From positions 1-35,674 of the forward strand of contig SZXY01000061.1 in assembly GCA_005843805.1 (NCBI GenBank): DNA of 35,674 nt, given 5' to 3'. Shown here piece by piece: positions 7,850 to 16,245 of the stretch. Position numbers and translations under genes: made by a program. The stretch is from Chlorobium sp. GTDB lineage: Bacteria > Bacteroidota > Chlorobiia > Chlorobiales > Chlorobiaceae. Within the stretch, counting starts at the first letter, position 1, and the number at the start of each line of letters is the position of its first letter. The notes under the pieces were generated by a model. The model saw only the letters and a list, made by a program, of their open reading frames with translations. It was not told the DNA's origin and searched no databases.

Positions 7850-8638
7850 GTGAGAGAAGAGTTTATCGATATCCGCAATGTCACCGCTTATTGTGGAACG
7901 ACCTGTGTATTCAGGGAGTTTTCGCTGCTCGTGCAGGAGGGGTGCAATACCGCCATACTCGGGCCTAACGGCTCTGGCAAGAGTACCCTGATGAAACTGC
8001 TCTCCCGTGATATCTATCCGGTGTATAAGCCGGAGAGTCATGTCAGGGTTTTTGGCAGGGAACGCTGGAATGTGTGGGAGCTTCGCAATCGTCTGGGCAT
8101 TCTTTCAGATGATCTGCAGCATGACTATCTGCATGGTGCGCTCGGGATCAATGTGATTTTATCGGGCTTTTATGCAAGCATTGATATCTGGCAGCACCAG
8201 ACTTTCACTTCCGGAGAGCTTGAAAAAGCCGGAGAGGTTATGGATCAGCTTGGCATCGGTGACCTTAAAAACCGTCCCTTCGGTGCCATGTCAACCGGAC
8301 AGCAACGCCGTTTTCTGCTCGGCAGGGCGCTCATCAACAATCCTGATGCGCTTTTGTTTGATGAGCCAACCAGTGGACTCGACCTGAAGGCCTCTTTCCA
8401 CTACCTTGAGACGCTTCGTACTCTTATGCGGTCAGGAAAAACAGTGCTGCTTGTCACCCATCACCTTCATGAGATTCCTCCCGAAATCGAGAGGGTAGTG
8501 CTTCTCAGGGAGGGGCGTATTGTCAGCGATGGCAAAAAAGCCGGGGTGCTCACTTCTGAAGCTTTGTCCGCTCTTTTTGATTACCCTTTGCATGTTGTGG
8601 AGGTGAATGGCTATTATCAGGTACTGCCTGCGGTGTGA
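7850..8638 (+). CDS. ABC transporter ATP-binding protein
   Basis: A 262-residue ATPase with Walker A GPNGSGKST (38-46), a signature variant MSTGQQRR (147-154), Walker B LLFDEPTSGLD (168-178) and the switch histidine in LVTHHLHE (about 204). The long open frame begins inside the DoxX gene at 7691, but homology starts only near residue EFIDIRN, so GTG 7850 (or TTG 7844) is the likely start. GAGAG lies about eight bases upstream of the GTG. No permease or substrate-binding gene is nearby, so the transported substrate is unknown. It resembles single-domain ATPases that pair with a membrane protein encoded elsewhere. Confidence 0.85.
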   Translation: MREEFIDIRNVTAYCGTTCVFREFSLLVQEGCNTAILGPNGSGKSTLMKLLSRDIYPVYKPESHVRVFGRERWNVWELRNRLGILSDDLQHDYLHGALGINVILSGFYASIDIWQHQTFTSGELEKAGEVMDQLGIGDLKNRPFGAMSTGQQRRFLLGRALINNPDALLFDEPTSGLDLKASFHYLETLRTLMRSGKTVLLVTHHLHEIPPEIERVVLLREGRIVSDGKKAGVLTSEALSALFDYPLHVVEVNGYYQVLPAV

Positions 8639-8845
8639 ATCAAGCGAGACGAAAGAGGCAAGCCTACCCATCACACATCCATCTGGCTATGCAGGTTTTT
8701 CCACTCACCTGAAGCGTTGATGGAAAAGGGCGGTTGATGTTGATTGTTCGTTGAACGCATTCATCCTTATTGTTGTTATACTCTTTTCGTGTTTGCTGTT
8801 GGTAGCAGAGCTTTTTCATTGCGGCAGCAGCATGAATTTTATTAA

Positions 8846-8858
8846 CTGTAACCTTCAT
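8846..8858 (+). repeat. Copy 1 of an exact 13-base repeat before a start codon
   Basis: CTGTAACCTTCAT ends six bases before the tpx ATG (8865). The identical 13 bases occur at 9528-9540, four bases before the ATG of the next gene. It has no purine-rich core, so it is not a standard ribosome binding site. Confidence 0.5.
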
Positions 8859-8864
8859 TTTTTT

Positions 8865-9365
8865 ATGGCACAGATTACCCTGAAAGGCACTCCTGTTGAA
8901 ACTGTCGGGACACTTCCCGCCAAAGGTTCTGAAGCACCTTTTTTCTGTCTGGTGAAAACTGACCTCTCCGAGGCTGGTCCTGCCGATTTCGCAAGCAAGC
9001 GGTTGGTGCTCAATATTTTTCCGAGTCTCGATACGCCTGTCTGTGCCTCTTCGGTCAGACGGTTCAACCAGGAAGCTGCATCGTTCGACAACACGGTAGT
9101 GCTCTGCATCTCTGCCGATCTGCCTTTTGCGCACAAGCGTTTTTGCGAAACTGAAGGGTTGAAAAATGTTGTATCGCTCTCTGTTTTCCGTTCTCCGGAA
9201 TTCGGGCGTGATTATGGTGTTGCCATTGCTACCGGCCCTCTCAAGGGACTGCTTTCACGTGCCATCGTCATTATCGATGCGGACGGTATTGTGCGTTATA
9301 CCGAGCAGGTGCCTGAAATTGTCGAGGAGCCGGATTACAGTGCAGCTCTCAAGGTGCTCGCATAA
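8865..9365 (+). CDS. tpx: Thiol peroxidase (Tpx, atypical 2-Cys peroxiredoxin)
   Basis: A 166-residue peroxiredoxin that reduces hydrogen and alkyl peroxides using thioredoxin. The peroxidatic cysteine is C60 in PSLDTPVCASSVRRFN and the resolving cysteine is C94 in RFCETEGL; both positions match E. coli Tpx (C61 and C95) to within one residue. ATG 8865 gives the normal N-terminus (MAQITLKGTPVET). The frame is open to 8751, but the extra text is a hydrophobic stretch unlike any Tpx. It is a stand-alone gene with a terminator-like hairpin after it. In an anaerobe it would serve oxidative-stress defence. Confidence 0.95.
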   Translation: MAQITLKGTPVETVGTLPAKGSEAPFFCLVKTDLSEAGPADFASKRLVLNIFPSLDTPVCASSVRRFNQEAASFDNTVVLCISADLPFAHKRFCETEGLKNVVSLSVFRSPEFGRDYGVAIATGPLKGLLSRAIVIIDADGIVRYTEQVPEIVEEPDYSAALKVLA

Positions 9366-9375
9366 CAGAGTATGG

Positions 9376-9448
9376 CCCCGATTGTCCGGCAACAGTTACC
9401 AATGAAGTTTTGGATAACGATATTTGCCTCTCAATCGGGGTATTTTTT
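9376..9448 (+). terminator. Possible terminator of tpx with a large loop
   Basis: CCCCGATTG at 9376-9384 pairs perfectly with CAATCGGGG at 9432-9440, followed by TATTTTTTT. The 47-base loop is unusually large for a rho-independent terminator, but the G+C-rich stem and T tract just after the tpx stop fit that role. Confidence 0.5.
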
Positions 9449-9527
9449 TCTGGATTTACCCCCTGCGCCACTAAGGCTTGCTTTACTTTACGGTCTCCCC
9501 TGTAACCCCGGCCAACTGTTTTTCCAT

Positions 9528-9540
9528 CTGTAACCTTCAT
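9528..9540 (+). repeat. Copy 2 of the exact 13-base repeat before a start codon
   Basis: CTGTAACCTTCAT ends four bases before the glycosidase ATG at 9545. It is identical to the copy at 8846-8858 before tpx. A shorter match, CTGTAACC, lies at 9500-9507. Confidence 0.5.
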
Positions 9541-9544
9541 CATT

Positions 9545-11512
9545 ATGGCTGCAACTTTTTCTGACAGTTCATCTCGTGGTGTCGAACAACGGCTTGGTGA
9601 TATTGATGTTAAGGCACTTGTCGAAAACCATTATTTTTATCCTTCGCCGCTCTCCTGGACGGATGAGCTGCTTTATTTTCTCTTGCTTGACCGCTTTTCA
9701 GACGGCAAAGAGTATGGCGGTTTTTGCGATGCAGAGGGAAATGCGGTAACTGCCCGGGCAGGTGAACGCACGACCCCGCTTTTCAATTCACTCACCGATG
9801 CTGCAACGGCGGAACTGGGGGGCTGGTTTGAGGCGGGAAAACATTGGTGCGGAGGCACTCTTGCTGGCATGAGTGAGAAGCTCGGCTATCTTGCGAGGCT
9901 TGGTATAACGGCCATCTGGGTCAGTCCGGTCTTCAGGCAGGTCACGGGAAGCAATGATTATCACGGTTACGGAATCCAGAATTTTCTCGATGTCGATCCC
10001 CATTTCGGCACGCGGGAGGAGCTGAAGGCCTTTGTCAGTCAGGCGCATGCTGTTGGCATCAGGGTGATTCTCGATATCATCATCAACCATGCCGGGGATG
10101 TGTTTGCCTACCAGGATAATCAGCGCTACTACTATTTCAGGGGTGAGGAGTGGCCAGTCAGCGGCTACCGTCTCTCAAGCGGCGAAGCTGGCAGCGTTCC
10201 TTTCAGGGAGGCTCCAGCCTCTTTGCAAAGCGGTGCATGGCCTCTTGGTGCGGTCTGGCCTGAAGAGTTGCAGTTGCCCGATACCTGGTCGCGCCGGGGT
10301 GAGATCAGAGCGTGGGATTCGTTTCCGGAGTTTCTCGATGGTGATTTTTATACACTGAAGGATATCAATCTTGGCGATGCATTGCGTGATCCTTTTGCTG
10401 TCGATGATATTGAGCGGAGAATCAGGGAGTTCAGGCCTTCACGGGCGCTTCGCGCTCTGGTGGATATCTACAGTTTCTGGATTGCTTTTGCCGATATTGA
10501 CGGTTTCCGCCTCGATACGGTCAAACATATTGAGCCCGGGGCGGTGAGGTTTTTTGCGACGGCGATCCACGAGTTTGCTGAGTCTATCGGCAAGGAAAAT
10601 TTCATCATTATTGGTGAAATAACCGGAGGTCGCACCTATGCGACCACCATTCTCGAAGCGACCGGCCTTGATGCTGCGCTTGGAATCGATGATATCCCCG
10701 ACAAACTGGAGTTTCTCGTCAAAGGGTGGAGGAGTCCGGGCAATCCCGACACTCCGGAGCAGGAGGGTTATTTCGATTTTTTCCGCAACAGTGTGCTCGA
10801 TAACATACGGAGCCATCAGTGGTATTCGAAACATATCGTTACCATGCTTGACGATCATGACCAGGTTGGTGTGCCGCATAAATTCCGTTTCGCGGGCGAT
10901 AGTGATCGCAGTGTCCGGTTGCTCCCGGCGGCGCTTGGTCTGAACCTCACCTCAGCCGGAATACCCTGCATCTATTATGGCACCGAGCAGGCCTTCAACG
11001 GCGCTGACAGGCGCAGTGAGGATAACTCATTCAGCGATGTTTTTCTGAGGGAGTGCATGTTTGGAGGCGCTTTTGGTTCCTTCCAGAGCAGCGGAATGCA
11101 TTTTTTCAATGAGGAGCACGCGCTCTACCGCTTTGTGAAGGAGGTGAGTGATTTGCGTCGGGAGCATATTGCCCTGCGTCGCGGACGGCAATATTTGCGC
11201 CAGGTGTCGGAGAGCGGGCAAGAAGGGGCGTTTTACTATCCGGAACCAGTAAACGGAGAGTTGCATTGGGTGATTGCATGGTCACGGATTTTTGCCGGAT
11301 CTGAATATCTTTGTGCCATCAATACCGATACTGAGCGTGATCTTACTCTCTGGGTGGTGGTGGACAATCTTATTCATGCAGGCAAGGGCATCATGGAGTG
11401 CATTTTTTCAACCGACGCCATTCAGATTGGTGAAAGTGCGCCTATTACACCACTTAATGGTTCTGCACTGAAGATAAGGGTGCCTGCCGCCGGGTTTGTT
11501 GTCTATCGGTAA
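9545..11512 (+). CDS. Alpha-amylase family (GH13) glycosidase
   Basis: A 655-residue glycoside hydrolase family 13 protein acting on alpha-glucans. The TIM-barrel motifs appear in order: VILDIIINH (about 174-182), GFRLDTVKH with the nucleophile D324, IIGEI with acid/base E358, and TMLDDHD with the third acidic residue D439. A segment ahead of the barrel (1-100) contains WTDELLYFLLLDRFSDG, and a C-terminal beta domain follows from about 570. There is no signal peptide, so it should be cytoplasmic, perhaps in glycogen turnover; this is inference. Specificity (amylase, cyclomaltodextrinase, transferase) cannot be fixed. It is followed 79 bases later by ribE. Confidence 0.88.
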   Translation: MAATFSDSSSRGVEQRLGDIDVKALVENHYFYPSPLSWTDELLYFLLLDRFSDGKEYGGFCDAEGNAVTARAGERTTPLFNSLTDAATAELGGWFEAGKHWCGGTLAGMSEKLGYLARLGITAIWVSPVFRQVTGSNDYHGYGIQNFLDVDPHFGTREELKAFVSQAHAVGIRVILDIIINHAGDVFAYQDNQRYYYFRGEEWPVSGYRLSSGEAGSVPFREAPASLQSGAWPLGAVWPEELQLPDTWSRRGEIRAWDSFPEFLDGDFYTLKDINLGDALRDPFAVDDIERRIREFRPSRALRALVDIYSFWIAFADIDGFRLDTVKHIEPGAVRFFATAIHEFAESIGKENFIIIGEITGGRTYATTILEATGLDAALGIDDIPDKLEFLVKGWRSPGNPDTPEQEGYFDFFRNSVLDNIRSHQWYSKHIVTMLDDHDQVGVPHKFRFAGDSDRSVRLLPAALGLNLTSAGIPCIYYGTEQAFNGADRRSEDNSFSDVFLRECMFGGAFGSFQSSGMHFFNEEHALYRFVKEVSDLRREHIALRRGRQYLRQVSESGQEGAFYYPEPVNGELHWVIAWSRIFAGSEYLCAINTDTERDLTLWVVVDNLIHAGKGIMECIFSTDAIQIGESAPITPLNGSALKIRVPAAGFVVYR

Positions 11513-11591
11513 GGTGATATATTGCCATTGTGGGGGTCGCTGAAGTTCTGTCATGCTGTTGGTTTGTTTTTTTAAGTGAAAAGCTTGAGCA

Positions 11592-12248
11592 ATGTTTACC
11601 GGAATTATCAAGGATGTTGGCCGGGTGACCGGAGTTACAAAGAGGCAGGGAGGGTTGCGGCTGAGGGTGCACTACGAAAGCCCGGAAGAGTTCCGCAATC
11701 TTTCGACTGACGAGAGCGTGAGCATCAACGGGGTCTGCCAGACAGTTGTGGCTCTTGGAGAGGGGTGGTTTGAGGTCGATACGGTTGAGGAGACTCTCAG
11801 CAAGACAACCTTCAGTTCACTCCGTAACGGTTCCCTCGTCAATCTTGAGCGGGCGCTTCGTCCACTTGATCGCCTCGGTGGACACTTTGTGCTTGGTCAT
11901 GTCGATTGTGTAGCCTCCGTTCATGAGATCAGGGAGTTGGGTTCCAGTCGTGAACTCTGGATTGTCTTTCCCGATTCCTTCAGCCCCTTCATTGTTTCTG
12001 CTGGTTCCATCACTATCGACGGTATCAGCCTCACTGTTGCAAAGCTTGACCATCTGCTCTTTGCCGTGGCGATCATTCCCTTTACCTTTGCTCACACCAC
12101 CCTAAACCTGCTCAAGACCGGAAGCCGGGTAAACCTTGAGTTTGACATTCTCGGTAAATATGTTGCACGCCAGCTTGGCGCTGTTTCCTCACCTTTGGTG
12201 GCTGAATCGAGGATCGATGAGGCATGGCTTCGGGAGCATGGATTTTAA
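11592..12248 (+). CDS. ribE: Riboflavin synthase, alpha chain type
   Basis: A 218-residue enzyme that dismutates two 6,7-dimethyl-8-ribityllumazine molecules to riboflavin. The start [12 protein letters not shown] is diagnostic, and the protein shows the two-fold lumazine-binding repeat: [12 protein letters not shown] in the first half and [12 protein letters not shown] in the second, with [10 protein letters not shown] between them. Length matches the family. It is tightly packed with rarA, which starts one base after the ribE stop (or overlaps it if ATG 12238 is used). Confidence 0.95.
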   Translation: MFTGIIKDVGRVTGVTKRQGGLRLRVHYESPEEFRNLSTDESVSINGVCQTVVALGEGWFEVDTVEETLSKTTFSSLRNGSLVNLERALRPLDRLGGHFVLGHVDCVASVHEIRELGSSRELWIVFPDSFSPFIVSAGSITIDGISLTVAKLDHLLFAVAIIPFTFAHTTLNLLKTGSRVNLEFDILGKYVARQLGAVSSPLVAESRIDEAWLREHGF

Positions 12249-12249
12249 A

Positions 12250-13593
12250 ATGGCAGGTACCAGCAACATCCAGCCCGATCTGTTCGGCACCCCCGAGGCT
12301 GCGGGCAGTGGCGACTACTTCCAGCCGCTTGCCGAGCGGGTTCGTCCTCGCACTCTTGATAATATGGCCGGACAGGATCATCTGGTTGGCCAGAAGGGGC
12401 CGCTTCGCCGCTTTATTTCCAGTGGTCAGTTACCCTCCATGATCTTCTGGGGCCCTCCGGGCTCCGGCAAGACCACCCTGGCCGAAATTTTCGCCTCATC
12501 GCTCAACTACCGCTTTGAACAGCTCTCAGCCATCGACTCCGGGGTGAAAGATGTTCGCAAGGCGCTTGAAAACGCTGAAAAATCAAGACGCACCGGACTC
12601 AGGACAATTCTCTTCATCGATGAAATTCACCGTTTCAACAAGGCACAGCAGGATACGCTGCTTCATGCCATCGAGCAGGGTGTGATTGTACTTATCGGAG
12701 CCACAACTGAAAATCCATCCTTTGAGGTCAATGCAGCACTCCTGAGCAGGATGCAGGTCTATATTCTCAAGCCGCTCGGGCCAGTGGAGATTGAATCGGT
12801 CATCAGACGGGCGCTGAAAGAGGATCATCTATTCAGCCAACTTCCGATCAGGATTGCCGACCTTGATTTTCTTCTGCAGTTTTCCGGAGGCGACGCCCGC
12901 AAAGCGCTCAACGCAGTTGAAGCGGCCGTATCCCTTCTGCCTGCAGATGCTTCAGAGATGGTGCTCGACCGGGCACTGCTCGAACGTGCCCTGCAGCACA
13001 AGGCGCCGATTTACGACAAGGGAGGGGAGAACCATTACGATGTCATTTCCGCCTTTATCAAATCCATGCGAGGTTCTGACCCCGACGCAGCCCTTTTCTG
13101 GCTGGCCCGGATGATCGAGGGAGGAGAAGACCCTAAATTTATTGCCCGCCGGATGGTGATTTTTGCCAGCGAAGATATTGGCAACGCCGATCCCTATGCG
13201 ATAACTCTTGCAGTTTCGGTTTTTCAGGCCGTGCAACTCATTGGCCTGCCCGAAGCAAGGATCAATCTGGCGCAGGGAGTTACCTATCTTGCAGGAGCGC
13301 CAAAATCCAACGCCAGCTATCAGGCTCTCAATGAAGCGATGCGTGAGGCAACCGCAATGCAGGATCTGGCAGTCCCGCTCCATCTGCGCAACGCCCCTAC
13401 CAAGCTTATGAAAAAAGAAGGATACGGTGAAGGCTACCTCTATCCTCATAGTTTTCCCGGCCATTTTGTTCCGCAGCACTATTTCCCCGAAGGTATGGAT
13501 CCCAAGACCTATTACAAGCCGAGCGATGAAGGTCGGGAAAAGTTTATTCGTGAACGGCTGAGCCAGTTGTGGCGTGACCGTTACCATCCCTGA
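12250..13593 (+). CDS. rarA: Replication-associated recombination protein A (RarA/MgsA AAA+ ATPase)
   Basis: A 447-residue AAA+ ATPase of the RarA/MgsA/WRNIP1 family, which acts at stalled replication forks. Walker [10 protein letters not shown] is at about 68-76 and Walker [11 protein letters not shown] at 121-130. The sensor region [13 protein letters not shown] and the C-terminal tetramerisation part ([37 protein letters not shown]) are typical. The N-terminal IQPDLFG resembles the clamp-binding end seen in family members. ATG 12250 is preferred; the in-frame ATG 12238 overlaps ribE by eleven bases. The upstream frame from 12136 lies inside ribE and is unlikely to be translated. Confidence 0.93.
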   Translation: MAGTSNIQPDLFGTPEAAGSGDYFQPLAERVRPRTLDNMAGQDHLVGQKGPLRRFISSGQLPSMIFWGPPGSGKTTLAEIFASSLNYRFEQLSAIDSGVKDVRKALENAEKSRRTGLRTILFIDEIHRFNKAQQDTLLHAIEQGVIVLIGATTENPSFEVNAALLSRMQVYILKPLGPVEIESVIRRALKEDHLFSQLPIRIADLDFLLQFSGGDARKALNAVEAAVSLLPADASEMVLDRALLERALQHKAPIYDKGGENHYDVISAFIKSMRGSDPDAALFWLARMIEGGEDPKFIARRMVIFASEDIGNADPYAITLAVSVFQAVQLIGLPEARINLAQGVTYLAGAPKSNASYQALNEAMREATAMQDLAVPLHLRNAPTKLMKKEGYGEGYLYPHSFPGHFVPQHYFPEGMDPKTYYKPSDEGREKFIRERLSQLWRDRYHP

Positions 13594-13752
13594 TTCCTTG
13601 TTGTGGAGTTAGCCTTCAGCCTCATCCTGTTTCTGTTGTTCAACCAGGAATACCAGGAATTTCTTTTCTGCGCTTTCCACGGAAAATTTTATTTACTTAT
13701 TTTTGAGGTGTAAAATCACTTAAAATTCTTTTGGTTCTACGGTGATGAATAT

Positions 13753-13783
13753 GAAAAACCTGAAGAGTAAGTGAAGGTTTTTC
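13753..13783 (+). terminator. Likely terminator in the gap after rarA
   Basis: GAAAAACCT (13753-13761) pairs perfectly with AGGTTTTTC (13775-13783) across a 13-base loop, with the T run inside the 3' arm. It lies in a 304-base A+T-rich gap (13594-13897) in which I see no gene. The stem is weak, so its efficiency is uncertain. Confidence 0.4.
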
Positions 13784-13897
13784 CTGTAATCAAATCTTGT
13801 TTTGCCCGGTTTTTGCTATTTCTCATCTCAAAGCACTGATTTATTCGCTTAAAAAGATTTTGGTTTTTGTCATCATTAATTTAAATGGCGTCATACA

Positions 13898-14557
13898 ATG
13901 AAAAAACCGTTCAGAATTGCTTTCGTGTTTGCCATGCTGTTTAATGCAGCGGTTTGCATGGCTGAGGCTCCACTTACATCAATCAAATATGTGACCGTTG
14001 CTGATATTCAGGCTTCACTCCCCCAGAAACCAATTGTCGCCGGATTCGATATTGACGATACTGTTCTTTTTTCCAGCCCCGGCTTTTTTTATGGAATGAG
14101 TAACCGTGATGGTCGGGACAGCACAAATATCTATGGTTCAGCTCCTCTGCAATCAAAAGAGTTCTGGAATGATATGAACGGTCAGTTTGACAAGTTCAGC
14201 ATGCCTAAAAAATCAGGTGGCGATTTGGTCAGAATGCACATCAAGCGTGGAGACAAAGTGGTCTTTATCACAGCTCGTCACAGTTCTGAAAAATCCATTG
14301 TTCCTCGCATTCTCATGCAGGATTTCAGGATTCCCGCTTCTGATGTTATTTTTACCTCTGATTCATCCAAGACAAAGTTTATTTCCGCCAACAACGTCTA
14401 TGTGTATTACGGAGATGCCGATTCAGACATGAAGCAGGCAAAGGAAGCAAAAGCCCGGCCTGTTCGGGTCATGCGTTCGTCGTTCTCAACCAATCAAGTT
14501 TCTCCCTACCACCCTGGCGCGTTTGGAGAAGAGGTGGTAAAGGATTCCGAGAATTGA
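13898..14557 (+). CDS. aphA: Class B acid phosphatase, AphA-like, periplasmic
   Basis: A 219-residue phosphatase of the HAD superfamily class B type, which removes phosphate from nucleotides and other monoesters in the periplasm. A signal peptide covers roughly residues 1-22 (MKKPFRIAFVFAML..., cleavage near CMA-EAP). The catalytic motif FDIDDTVLFSSPGFF places the nucleophile at D51 and the second aspartate at D53; later motifs are FITARHSSEKS and YYGDADSDMKQAKEAKAR. The C-terminus GAFGEEVVKDSEN closely follows the E. coli AphA ending. The family is best known from enterobacteria, and the gene stands alone in A+T-rich flanks, so horizontal transfer is plausible but not shown. Confidence 0.9.
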   Translation: MKKPFRIAFVFAMLFNAAVCMAEAPLTSIKYVTVADIQASLPQKPIVAGFDIDDTVLFSSPGFFYGMSNRDGRDSTNIYGSAPLQSKEFWNDMNGQFDKFSMPKKSGGDLVRMHIKRGDKVVFITARHSSEKSIVPRILMQDFRIPASDVIFTSDSSKTKFISANNVYVYYGDADSDMKQAKEAKARPVRVMRSSFSTNQVSPYHPGAFGEEVVKDSEN

Positions 14558-14677
14558 GGGAGGCTCAGAAGAACGAAAAAAAGTGGCTGTTTCACGGCTC
14601 ACTTGTCAACTTCTTTCCGGCACCACTGCTTGCGGCTTTTCCGGCAGGGCTTTTTCTGAAATGACTTAAAAGAATAG

Positions 14678-14683
14678 TATAAT
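14678..14683 (+). promoter_or_regulatory. Possible -10 element upstream of the TolC-type gene
   Basis: A perfect TATAAT lies at 14678-14683 in an A+T-rich stretch, about 8-12 bases before the start of the leader hairpins. No convincing -35 hexamer is present at the usual distance, so this is only a candidate. Confidence 0.3.
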
Positions 14684-14690
14684 AGCAATG

Positions 14691-14791
14691 GAGGAGAAGA
14701 GAGGGTGGCGTTGCCATGCTTCTCTTCTTTTCAGGCAATCAGTGTCTTCGATGGAGTTGTGTATCCGGGCAGGAATGCCCAGCCGGGATAC
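14691..14791 (+). other. Structured 5' leader of the TolC-type gene
   Basis: Two inverted repeats fill the untranslated leader. The first (14691-14727) has an outer stem GAGGAGAAG with CTTCTCTTC and an inner perfect TGGC-GTT-GCCA hairpin, and is followed by TTTT. The second (14760-14792) pairs TGTATCC with GGATACA around an inner GGGCA-GGAA-TGCCC hairpin. Together they could form an attenuator or a protective leader. I do not recognise a known riboswitch class. Confidence 0.4.
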
Positions 14792-14842
14792 AATGTTTTC
14801 CGGGGTGGGAGTAACCATGACAAGTCAATATTTAAAAACAAG

Positions 14843-16237
14843 ATGAGACGAACAGTTATCCAGTTTAGAGTTATACTTTTTATTATCTCCTTCCTTGTGC
14901 TCAGAGTGTCATCCGTGCTGTATGCTGCGGATATTCCTGCAAAAAATGCTTCGATTACGCTTGATGATGCGGTGCGTATCGGGCTTGAGAAAAGCCGTGC
15001 GCTTGAGATTGCACGTCTTGACAGGGATATGGCGCGGCAGAAAATCCGTGAGACATGGTCAAAGGTGCTTCCCCAGCTTTCAAGTGATTTCACCTATACC
15101 CGATCACTGAAACCGTCGGTACTTTTTTTCCCTGATATTTTTCAGGGGGGGACAGGAAGCTCTTTCAAGGCGATTGAAATAAGCGCTGATAATTCTGCAA
15201 TTGCCTCTCTGGATTTGCGTCAGCCTCTCTTCAACGGATCAGCATTTGCCGGAATAAGAGCTGCAGGTATTGTCCGCAAAATAAGTGATGAGGCCTATCG
15301 CAACGCCGAGGCGGCAGTTATTTCCGATATAAAAATCTCCTATTTTGATGCCCTGATCTCAAGGGAGCAGTTGAAGCTGATTGAGCAGAGCATAGCTCGC
15401 TGGGAAGAGTCGAGAAAGGATACCAGAGCGATGTTCCGTCAGGGTGTTGCCGCCGATATTGATACGCTCAAGTCATTTCTTTCGGTTGAAAATCTCAGAC
15501 CAGATCTTATCCAGGCTGAAAGCAGGGTTACGACTTCCATGACAAGGCTGAAAAATGCGATGGGAGTCTCTCTTGACACTGCTCTGGTGCTCTCGGGAAA
15601 GCTGGAGATGAATAGCGCTGCATTTCCGACAGACGTTGCTGCCGCATACCGCGAAGCGCTTGATTTGAGGCCAGATCTTCGTCAGCTCGATCTTCAGGTT
15701 CAGGCGGAGGGTGAAAAAATTGCTTCAGCCCGAGCTGAGCGTTATCCTGTGATAACCGCCTTTGGCAAGCTGCAGACTCAAACTGCATTTAACGACGAGA
15801 TAAAGCCATCCCGTTCACTCTGGCCGGTCTCTTCTTCAGTCGGGATTCAGCTCTCTCTGCCTCTTTTTACCGGGTTCAGGATAAGTTCTCAGGTTGAGCA
15901 GGCAAAGATAGGTCAGTTGCAGACCAGAACACGCTTTGAGGATCTCAAGGCCAATATCAGGGCTGAAATTGAGGTGCGAGTTTCAAATCTCAGGGAATCG
16001 AAAAAGAGAATCGAGGTGCAGTCCAAAACCATAAGCGTTGCTGAGCGGAGCTATACGATATCGCGTCTGCGATTCAGGGAAGGTATCGGTTCCCGTCTTG
16101 AACTGACCGATGCCGAGCTGCAGCTCAACAAGGCAAAGACCAACTATCTGCAGGCGGTATACGATTGTCTTGTAGCAAGTGTGCAGCTTGAGCGTGCACT
16201 TGGTCGCTCAAGGGCCATGATGGCAGAGAAAGGCTGA
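14843..16237 (+). CDS. TolC-type outer membrane channel protein
   Basis: A 464-residue outer membrane efflux protein. A signal peptide precedes ADIPAKNASITLDDAVRIGLEKS, the usual start of the mature domain. The two-fold repeat of the family is visible: each half has a long coiled helical hairpin and strands such as VSSSVGIQLSLPLFTGFRISSQVEQAK in the second half. Channels of this kind work with an inner-membrane pump and a periplasmic adaptor to expel drugs or proteins. No pump or adaptor gene follows; the next gene is on the other strand. ATG 14843 is chosen because the frame from 14705 adds text with no secretion signal ahead of the true one. Confidence 0.9.
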   Translation: MRRTVIQFRVILFIISFLVLRVSSVLYAADIPAKNASITLDDAVRIGLEKSRALEIARLDRDMARQKIRETWSKVLPQLSSDFTYTRSLKPSVLFFPDIFQGGTGSSFKAIEISADNSAIASLDLRQPLFNGSAFAGIRAAGIVRKISDEAYRNAEAAVISDIKISYFDALISREQLKLIEQSIARWEESRKDTRAMFRQGVAADIDTLKSFLSVENLRPDLIQAESRVTTSMTRLKNAMGVSLDTALVLSGKLEMNSAAFPTDVAAAYREALDLRPDLRQLDLQVQAEGEKIASARAERYPVITAFGKLQTQTAFNDEIKPSRSLWPVSSSVGIQLSLPLFTGFRISSQVEQAKIGQLQTRTRFEDLKANIRAEIEVRVSNLRESKKRIEVQSKTISVAERSYTISRLRFREGIGSRLELTDAELQLNKAKTNYLQAVYDCLVASVQLERALGRSRAMMAEKG

Positions 16238-16245
16238 TCCTCTCT

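Noticed and set aside
8751-8782. Promoter for tpx: TTGAAC at 8751 and TATACT at 8777
   Set aside because: The hexamers are good but the 20-base spacing is too long for a standard sigma-70 promoter.
11513-11591. Possible FMN riboswitch before ribE (also looked for before ribD)
   Set aside because: The gap is only 79 bases and lacks the conserved multi-helix RFN core; before ribD there is one base only.
14558-14677. Terminator after the acid phosphatase gene
   Set aside because: The repeated TTCCGGCA elements are direct, not inverted, and no stable stem followed by T residues is clear.
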